A stretch of DNA of 55,000 bases from Glandiceps talaboti (lineage: Eukaryota; Hemichordata; Enteropneusta; Spengelidae): assembly GCF_964340395.1 (NCBI RefSeq), contig NC_135568.1, forward strand, positions 3,112,501 through 3,167,500, read 5' to 3'. This document shows positions 46,045-55,000 of the stretch, in pieces. Every line of letters starts with the position of its first letter. Position 1 is the stretch's first letter. Made by a program: the position numbers and the translations under genes. The notes beneath the pieces were generated by a model. The model saw only the letters and a program-made list of their open reading frames with translations, did no database searches and had not been told where the DNA came from.

Positions 46045-47295
46045 ACTACGCATAGTTAATAGTGCACATTTTCCTTTCTGCATTGATTCTTTAATAGCTA
46101 TTGTAAAGACCTAGTTGAGTGGTTGTTTAGTTTGTTTACCTTACCTGAACCCCACGACAATGACCATCGTGACTGTTGCCTGTACGAATCTAGTATTCTG
46201 GTTACGTCCTGATGATTGTTGGGACAGCTATCATCTCGATCGAAAGTGAATGATAGCGATTCCTAAGATTCGTTCAAGTGGTAAAATTTATTTTTCCTTC
46301 TCAGAATGACTAGTCGTGTCACTTTTTTAAACACTAATTCCGTCCAGCTCCTTTCAACGAGATACCACCGATATGTCCGTCGATATCCTTTTAAAATTAC
46401 GGATCAAAATCGATGTTTGTATTTATTAGAAAAAAAACTCAACTATCAGCATTATAACTTAAACTGAGATATCTTAAATCGGTGACATAATGATGACATC
46501 ACCAATGACGTCATCAATCACCTGTCATTTGAAAAAATACTCAATTCTAATTCATTCTACATCAGTAATTACAAATAAAATACTTAACGTAGAATGCGTC
46601 TCGGAAATAACTTAACTGTTCTTTGTTTAAGAAAACCTAAAAGGTCAAAATGACGTCAAAATTAAACCATTTTTGAGTGAAATATGATTACTCTGTTAAA
46701 TCTATATGGGAAAATTATAGATTGTCGATATCCGGGAAAAGCAAGACGCTGTACTCCAAAATAATTTATTAACAGGATAAAAGGACCCGGAAAAAGTTTT
46801 TATAGGGCAAAATTCTAGATACATTGATCCCCGAGATGCATTCTACCTTAATCTAACATTCAATTATACCAAAGTGTTTAAATATATTTGAATTATACGT
46901 AATTTTCTAAATCATCTAACAATTATTTAGTTTTACATTGTACAAGGTTTCGTAATATTGAGGCGAGATTTACATAAATTTAAGGAATACACTTAATGAA
47001 TTACATGCTAACCTACAGAGCAAATAAAATCCGACGACAAACGGGTATATACAGATTAAATATTTAGTTTATTTGTTTATCATATGTTTGCATTTCACTA
47101 ATATGTTATTATACGTCTTTTATTGAGTAAACATTACATTTTGTCAACTCTGGTGTTTTAGATGTGAAATCATGTGTATACTCACACACATACACACGTG
47201 TGGATACGTACACATGCAATGTATACCCACCACCCAAACATACACATATACATTTGTACATGAACGTATACATTTTTGTATACACATATGTGCTT

Positions 47296-47474
<179 letters not shown>

Positions 47475-48059
47475 TGCTTGTCGTCCGAAAGATGCCATGG
47501 ATATTTGGATGTAATCAGTGCTGAGTCTTGTTATAGTATATGGGTTATAAAGGATTGCGTCATCATTCGGCCAGGTGTAATATCAAATATCGGTCAACAT
47601 TCAATATGCCAGGTGTTAATTTACATATAAAAGGACATATTTCGAACTTTCGGGACGAGATTGCAAATACAATTGAAAGAAAGCGTCTCACCCTGGAAAA
47701 AGGAGCGTGGAAAAGCTAGTCAACATCGTGACCAAGTAACATCAATAGTAGCTGAAAATGTATAGGTGAAACCTGTAGGCCTTCAAAAAGGAATTAATTG
47801 ATTCAATGTGATGCGACACAGGTAAAGAGAGTAGACTGTAAGACCGTGAGTACTTCGAATTATTGTCACGTTAATGTATGTCGGACTTTGTAGTCTGGCG
47901 GACTCTGTATGTCGGATAATGTAAATTGTCTCAAACGGTTCTGTAGTGGTGACTTTGTATTACAAGAAGCTAAATCGCGACTCTGTAGTAAATCCCAAGA
48001 ATGAAAAATGAACTGTGAACAAGATGGGTAAACTATGTTCTTTATTAATTAGCAATATT

Positions 48060-48469
48060 TATCATCCATCCATCCATGCATCGATCTATGCATGTATTCA
48101 TCCATCCATCCATCCATACATTCGTCCATCCATCCATCCACACACGCACGTTGCAAGTACGCACACGTACGTACGTATGTACGTACATACATACATACAT
48201 ACATACATACATACATACATACATACATACATACATACATACATACATAAATACGTACGTACGTACGTGCGTGCGTGCACGTACCTACCTACATACATAC
48301 ACACACACACACACATACATACATACATACATACATACATACATACATACATACATACATACATACATACATACATACATACATACATACATACATACAT
48401 ACATACATACATACATACATACATACATACATACATACATACATACATACATACATACATACATACACA
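48060..48469 (+). repeat. Compound (CATC)n / (ACGT)n / (ACAT)n array
   Basis: CATC blocks with GCAT/ATTC variants come first, then ACGT/ACAT, a second ACGT block (48252-48280), a short AC run and an ACAT array of about 150 bp. All tyrosine/histidine-rich ORFs here are artefacts. Confidence 0.97.
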
Positions 48470-49055
48470 TCACCATCTTTCTCATCAAATTAAATTCCTA
48501 CTGAAAAGCAATTGACTAGTACAATATCAATGTTTGCGTTTATTTTAACCACAATTTGTAAACCATACAAAACATGTTTTAGTCGTTTAAATTGAAGAAC
48601 TTTGTACACAGAATATGACTTCATACTAACTACAATATGCACTGTATTACATGTAATGACGACACAGTGGTTATAACACACAACACATACATTGGAAGAC
48701 GTCACTGTTTTGAAATGCAAAAGAAAAAATAACACACATCAAATAGCAGGGAAAAGCAACAAATACATTCAGAATAGTCAAATAGGAAATGCCAACTACT
48801 ATCTATCTATGAACTCAAGTCTGAGAACTAACAAAATATAATCTAATAAGCGGTTTCAGAGAAGTTGCTGAAAAGGACTTTGACCAAACATTACCCTCGA
48901 TAACGTGAAAGACGTCGTATTCAAAATATTCTAATCTAAACTGACTCAACCCTAGACGTCATAACTACAATATGCAACGTATTACATGTAATGACGACAC
49001 ACCCATACAGTAATGACATACACACCCATACAGCTTTGTATAAATATTACTCAGG

Positions 49056-49265
49056 TACAGACCCATATCGGCACAGCGGCCCAATATAACCAGATTAATA
49101 TCCCCTCATTGCAGCATCTGTAAGCATATAGGATTAAACATTCACATTACAACTTCTATGTATCCTACCAGGTCTCCAATTATAAACTTTGATTGACAGG
49201 GACACCATCGCGGTTCAAATCTTGCCTAAGGACTTTAACCATTCAGAAGCTAATGAAAGCAACAA
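49056..49265 (+). repeat. SINE-like dispersed repeat, copy 2
   Basis: Counterpart of 32335-32605, same orientation, lacking its left end. Shares ATCCTACCAGGTC, TTGACAGGGACAC, GCGGTTCAAATCTTGCC, AAGGACTTTAACCATTCAGAA. Confidence 0.6.
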
Positions 49266-50555
49266 GACTTGTGAAATGAAAATTTGCAGATTCCATGCCA
49301 ACCACTCTAACCATTTGACTGCATCATGACTCCACAAGTAAGTTGACTTGGAATGACAGATTGGACCAAGTTCTAAGGCAGCCAGGTAAGATGAAAAACT
49401 TATATACTTTATTTGTATGTACAATAAAGTGAAAATTGCATTACAAACAGTTCCACTGGAAACAGATATGTATTAAAACAGACGTCGAAGCTACACGTTC
49501 ATAAAACGAGAACAGGTGATTTGCAAATTGATGCCTTTGTACTATACCCTAGGCTTATAAGTTTGCATGACAGTACAGTGTCAATCGTCATATTTGAATC
49601 AGCGTCCACTTTCAGAGCTTGAACTTGAAATTGTAGAGGTCTTGGTATGTCTTTCTAGATATCTAATATCACCCATCACCACACAATTTAACCATAATAG
49701 CGGTGAAAAAAAACGTGTTTTCTCTAATCAAGGAGTATGTTTTAGGTTTGTTTTTGTTAACGAAACCCAATCACTACTGTGTTCATTGTTCTAAAAGCTA
49801 TGTCTTTTCCATGAAAGTGTCTCTAAAACTTTACTTTTACATTTTGCGTGTCATGTCACGACCTTTGATCTTTATCCCTTGACCCATTGGAGTTGCTAGC
49901 AACGGATTGGTTGGACTGTATTGCAAAATATGAGAAAGCATATTCAATTCTAACAAACGTCTTGTAGTTAAATCCATGATCTATGTCCTAAACCAATAAT
50001 TTAGTCCCCACTTGTCCTTCATTCAGCTTTTAGGAACAGATTTAAAAACCAAATGTTTATTCTGGAGCGTATGGGAAACTACAATCTTTTTGTTAGGACC
50101 ACGTCAGTCTTTTCCTATTGCAAGAAAATAAACAATCACCAAACATACTATGAAACATCATAGACTAACATCACCAGCACTAAATACAATTAATTTATTT
50201 GTTAGAAGTACACCTTTCTCAGAGTATGTCTATCCAAAACTTTTTTTTTCTGAAAATATCTCATATTTATGTAAATTCCGATTACAATAATCACTTTAAT
50301 GCTTGACAAAAAGTACCAGAAAATGTAAATGAAAAACTCTTTGGAAAACGCTAGCTGTATTGTAGGTACTGCGTCATCGTTGACTTAGTGGATAATATAC
50401 AGTAGAATTCCGGTCAAACTAATATTATTGATAAAAGTCATACATAGTTCATAAACCTGAGCATGCGCAGAAGGCAGAATAAGACACGGGTGCAATGTAC
50501 CCATCACAAGATTGCAAAGTTAAGTAAGTGCTATTTTTATCACCAAAACCATGCG

Positions 50556-50826
50556 TAAGCTGATAGCAGTAATCAATACAAGTGTTCTAAAGACAGAAAT
50601 AAGCCTAACTGAACTTTTCCAATAAGTTGATAGCAGTAATTAATAAAAATGTACTAAAGACAAAAGTAAGTCTGACTGGATTTTTCCTTTTAAGTTGATA
50701 GCAGCAATCAATACAATCGTTCTAAAGACAGAAATAAGTCTGGCTGGACTTTTCCTTTAAGTTGATAGAATTAATCAATACAAGTGTATTGAAGACAAAG
50801 GTAAGTCTGACTGGACTTTTATCTTC
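50556..50826 (+). repeat. Tandem repeat, about 67 bp, four copies
   Basis: Units begin AAGTTGATAGCAGTAATCAA and contain TAAAGACARAAGTAAGTCTG followed by ACTGGACTTTTCC. Copies start near 50556, 50622, 50691 and 50758 and are 80-90% alike by eye. Confidence 0.85.
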
Positions 50827-51284
50827 ATATTGAGAAACATTACATAAGTCTGTGCAAAGAATGCTAACATATTACAAAGGTTACGTTAAGTTAATTAGGA
50901 ATGCTATCTATATCTAGACTTTCCAATCATTCATCACGAATTGTTCAACGATTTGATACCCAGACCAATATATAGCACGTTTCAGGAAGCCATACTTCAA
51001 TGACTTAGGAAATTGTCTCATACAATACATGTGACTTTCCAAAATCCACGTCACAGCTGTCTCATTTGTTCCAACAACATAGCGTATTTTCGCATGTCAA
51101 ACGTACATTTTACTTAATCAGAAGGGTACTGCAATATAACTCTGACTCAAACAATATATCAAATCGTATTTGTAGACATACCTGGGGTATCTCTGTAAAA
51201 TGCATTAGTTGTCAAAATGCAGACTATGAAGGCGTGTGCTCAAAACTAAAGTATAGCACACTTTCTAAAAAAAATCTAACACTA

Positions 51285-51415
51285 CGTTTTATCGTCTGCT
51301 TAAATTGTATCATCATGTCTTCTGCTGAAATCACATTTTGTCGTCTGCTTAAATTGCATTATGTCGTCTGCTGAAATTACATTGTCGTTTGCTAAAGTGA
51401 CATGCTGTCTGCTAA
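51285..51415 (+). repeat. Degenerate tandem repeat (GTCGTCTGCTGAAATTACAT)
   Basis: Six or so units of 18-24 bp with TGTCGTCTGCT followed by KAAATT and CAT. Unit length drifts. Confidence 0.7.
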
Positions 51416-52852
51416 TTTGTACACTAAATATAGTTGAATAACATAAAGAAAATGTTTGCAAGTCAAAACTGACATATATTTCATTATTATTTACAGTGAT
51501 TTGTACATAAATGTTTACACTGAAGTTTTTAAATTCATAAAATATTTCAATTTGCTTACTTTGCATGTGTCATGCATTTGTCATATTTATTTTTATCTAC
51601 TCTTTTCATCACTCCATTTGGTAATGTCCAATTTAACTAATATTACACATGTAATTTGATGGAAGTAAATGTATCAAAAAGTAAAACGTTATGTTCGGCC
51701 TTGGACATTGGTAACATATACAAATTTCCATAGCTTGTCTAAATCCTTTCGTCTATGGTGGTATTGTGATCTCTCCATTCAATACTTACTATATGCTACT
51801 ACATTTAGTATTGCCGAAATATACATCGATAAAAAATATTGTACATGTATCAAGCGCAAAAATGAAGAGTGGTTCCGTGACAGGTTGTGGCCAATGTATA
51901 TTTAAAATCAATATTTAATATCAACATTTAAGCGCTTGATTTTATAACACTGTTTCCGAGAAAGATAAGATAAACTATAAGACTAACCTACATAAATTAA
52001 TTTTGATATTGGGATAATGGGGGTAATTAGTAATCTTGAATTAATGTATACTATTCTCAAACTCTACTCTACTACAAAATGTTGGTTTTCAATCTGTCTT
52101 TCATTGTGGTTAAATCTCATTTGCTTATAATGTGGTAGTTTTTGTTGGATGTGCCACTTAGATGGAAAGTCCCTAACTTTACCTTCTATAATCAAATGTT
52201 GTTGATACCAGCTATTAGGGCGTCACTCCTTCCCTTTCCCTTAATATGACAAGATAAGAATGGACGTAAAATGCCCCTTAGAGTGTAACTATCGGAGTAA
52301 TATGTTGCAAGAAGACAATTTAGAAAGAAATATTGCAATATAACAATAAATAGCAAAGAAAGTCTTATTTCATACAACAACTCTTGAAAGGTTACAAGAT
52401 AATTGAATGTTGTTCCCCAAAATTAAAAAATCCTAAATTTCCACTATCATGACTGCAGAAATCGAGCACCTAATAATGAATAAAACAGCTCATTTGGACC
52501 CCCCCCCCCCTCTTCAATACACATATATACTTACAATATTGCAATACTGATAGACGGGTAAAGAGACGGCTCATGGGAAGACACTAAAGGCTGTATTCTT
52601 TGATTCTTTGAGGATATGAGTCATCTATGATGAGTACGGTGTTTTATCAATATAATCTTGATTTCCTAGGGAGATATACTAGTAACTAATGTATTTTTGA
52701 AGCAATTATTGATCTAACTTTATTCATACAAAAAGCATCATATCATTCACGACATAAAAGCTATGCTGAAGTATTTCTAGCACTTTGCTGAAAAGTATTG
52801 ATCAAATAATCCTTGTGTTATTCTTCTACACTGGAAACCAAATTATCATGAA

Positions 52853-52913
52853 CATAGACCCTTCACTCCAGGTTCTGTTGTATAACGTTTTCCATTCTCA
52901 TCCAGGGTCTATG
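52853..52913. repeat. CATAGACCC...GGGTCTATG inverted pair
   Basis: Perfect 9-bp inverted ends about 43 bp apart. Related to 10534 and 46016. Confidence 0.5.
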
Positions 52914-53733
52914 ACTATGTTTAGGCTTACTATAATGTGTTACTTTAGAACCCCCTGGACCCTCAGGTTTTTACTGTCTATCGATAACAAATCTTCTAGG
53001 TGACCATGTCAAATAAAAAAAGAAATTCTTGGGTTCTAACAGCATATTTACATAATTCTATGGAAATTAGATTAAGAGTTAACATAATTTTACATTAAAA
53101 TAATGAATTATAAAATGTAATCAAAACCAAATACTTCTACAATTTACATTTACGTTCTTGGCGTGAACTATAAGGTTGATGGCGCTTAAAACTTTCCGTA
53201 CCATTTCTAGAAATTACGCTAAACCTGAATGTATCGGCCACTGTTAAAATAGCTTATGGCTAATTACATATGCAAATTATATGCATCAATCTTATCTAGG
53301 TGATGATGCAAGAACATCTCCACAGATTTAGCTGTTAACATCACTTGGATCTCACTTTATCATATTTATAATTGGTGATGCTCTACATATAATTATCAGT
53401 ATCTGCGAGATGTTTATCATCCATCTAAAATTTGAATCTTTCCTTGTCATCGCCGCGGTTATCCTGACTCTATGTTATCACTAGATGGCGTACTTCAGTT
53501 ACTACACTATGCACCTTATCTGTATTCCTTGAGCTGATTCTTCTGACTATTTGAGAAGTTTGTTTGCAGTTTCTCAATTACCCTGTCGTCTCCAGTGTCT
53601 ATGTAATTTTAACAGACCAATCTGACAGTCCCTAGGAGTCTCAGTCAAGTGGTGATTTTGGGAGACTCTACCATTGGTGGACTGCCTCCATACTACATCC
53701 TTCACTTCATAATACTATTTAAGTACTCTGTCT

Positions 53734-54284
53734 TCAAACAGCTGTCCAGTCAACACGGAATGCTATAACTATAATGGTTGTAAGACTTGCTAAAATGTAC
53801 AAAAAGAGAAAAAACCTGTCTAAAACGACCGCCGTGGTGATCCAATCCTGTTTTAAATCGTCCTCCTTTTTAGCACCGTCTAAATGATCTGAGATTTTCT
53901 TCACTTCAGAAAGTAACTTTTTGATGGTGGTAGATTCACTGAATGGGTCATTTTCCGATGACTGTCTTCGATCTTTCCGACTGCTACTCACGTTGTTTTG
54001 GACTCCATTACTGTTAATCCGATGTGGAAGTTCCATCATTTGATTGCACTCGATGTACTTTAAGCAGGATGGTTTGCTTCCAGTGTTCAAACTAACTATC
54101 CTTGAACGAGGTGGCTGATCTTTGTATTTCCCGCAGACGACCCTGTTCAGGCGCAAAAGGACAAATTTTCGAATCCATTCGGGTAGTGGATCACCAACTC
54201 CTCCTCGATGATGGACATTGATGACGAGGACGGATGTTATCAAGGAAAGCGTCACCAAGACTACTGTTGCCGCGTGATATTGAC
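53734..54284 (-). CDS. Gene C exon 7 (M3, cytoplasmic loop, M4)
   Basis: Acceptor TTTTCATAG; the first two bases complete the Gly codon. It encodes G-Q-Y-H-A-A-T-V-V-L-V through V-H-H-R, D-P-L-P-E-W-I-R-K-F, then the loop, L-L-S-E-V-K-K, L-K-Q-D-W and M4 (F-L-F-L-Y-I-L-A-S-L-T-T-I-I-V). Nine bases shorter than the gene B exon. Confidence 0.94.
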
Positions 54285-55000
54285 CTATGAAAATGAGAGA
54301 AACTTGTAAATTACCAGGAACCAGAAAAAGTGAAAGTTAACAGGTTTAATTAATTCCTACAATTAATTACACCCCTCCTTCCTCATCCTTCTCCGCAATT
54401 CCGTGGTACTCTGTCCACGTCGCAGACATGAACCTACTTGAGTAGTTATGTTTTATTTAAATTAGATCTGTCTTGCTCGTCTGCTAATAACTGGCTGGCT
54501 CCCCGTCTGACTTTGATTGTCAGGTCGATTGTTGGTGAGGTTTATTGGTGCGTTCATCTTTATAAGTCACGATTTCATAAAAGAAGTTGCTGGGAAAACA
54601 CAGCAAAGATAACCCTTCAGTGTGAACGCTTTCTTTCTGTTTACTCAGCACTCTGTGAACATACTGAGGACGACTTACCTACTAACGGAATGACGCTAGA
54701 GGGCGGTAGAGTTTCTGCCATCAAGAGAAGAAATACTGTTAACGCTAGCAGAACTGAGATACCATAACTTATTTTCTCTCCAGACTCAGGTGGAAGCAGA
54801 AATGTTAATGCTGATAAGGCTGCTAAGATGACACAGGGAAGAATCAGATTAAATATGTAATATACAGGGCGGCGTCGAATGTTGATGATGTACGTGACGT
54901 CATAGTAAGGCACCCCAGGATGATCGGGATAATACTCCACGTTAGAGGTGGCATCGACACCTTCCATATCCCACTCACCGTCACTTTTAAAGACGCTGGC
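53734..55000 (-). CDS. Gene C: nAChR-like subunit, 3' part (exons 6-7)
   Basis: The C-terminal 290 residues of a third subunit, split by a 394-bp intron at the same place and phase as gene B exons 6/7. Visible in order are S-D-G-E-W-D, loop C with Y-Y-P-D-H-P-G-V-P-Y-Y, M1 (R-R-R-P-V-Y-Y-I-F-N), P-P-E-S-G-E-K, M2 with 9' Leu and 20' Glu, M3 ending V-I-N-V-H-H-R, a long variable cytoplasmic loop rich in Ser/Asn/Arg, D-W, and M4. G-E-K predicts cation selectivity. As in gene B, Asp-His replaces the vicinal cysteines. The ligand-binding domain exons 1-5 lie off the right edge. It ends with TGA at 53736-53734. Confidence 0.93.
54679..55000 (-). CDS. Gene C exon 6 (partial; loop C, M1, M2)
   Basis: The donor is GTAG|GTAAGT at its 3' end; its 5' end is cut by the window edge, by comparison with gene B only a few bases short. 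It carries loop C, M1, the G-E-K motif and M2. Confidence 0.94.

Noticed and set aside
49056-49265. tRNA gene suggested by GGTTCAAATC
   Set aside because: No cloverleaf arms or box A at the right distance; the sequence recurs as a dispersed repeat.

Overview
The window is eukaryotic. Its coding sequence is cut into short exons with GT-AG introns, and most of the DNA is AT-rich, full of simple repeats and of fossil mobile elements. The only genes I recognise are animal nicotinic acetylcholine receptor (nAChR, Cys-loop ligand-gated channel) subunits. Several related subunits side by side, long intergenic spaces and many dispersed repeats suggest a marine invertebrate animal (deuterostome such as a lancelet or acorn worm, or a lophotrochozoan). 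The sequence alone does not let me choose.

Layout. (1) 880-2603, minus strand: gene A, the first four exons of an nAChR subunit that runs off the left edge. (2) 2604-38920: about 36 kb with no convincing complete gene. It holds long microsatellites, a 30-bp minisatellite, foldback elements, paired dispersed repeats, a decayed L1-type reverse transcriptase (18509-19027, +), a decayed retroelement C-terminus (17935-18072, -), an unrecognised 109-codon ORF (22313-22642, -) and a possible far-upstream exon of gene A (16521-16635, -). (3) 38921-44919, plus strand: gene B, a complete nAChR subunit in seven coding exons, 477 residues. (4) 44920-53733: convergent intergenic DNA with long GA and ACAT arrays and two local tandem repeats. 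(5) 53734-55000, minus strand: gene C, the last two exons of a third subunit that runs off the right edge.

A and B are head to head across 36 kb; B and C are tail to tail across 8.8 kb. A and B share every intron position and phase visible in both, and B and C share the exon 6/7 junction, so the three are diverged duplicates. Subunits like these would assemble as pentamers in the plasma membrane. B and C keep the cation-channel signature at the start of M2 (G-E-K) and the M2 9' leucine. The most interesting protein feature is loop C of the agonist site: in both B and C the two adjacent cysteines that define alpha subunits are replaced by Asp-His, while the flanking tyrosines are kept. The most interesting DNA feature is a short inverted-repeat element in intron 2 of gene A that recurs in intron 4 of gene B, where a second copy has apparently inserted into the first in opposite orientation.
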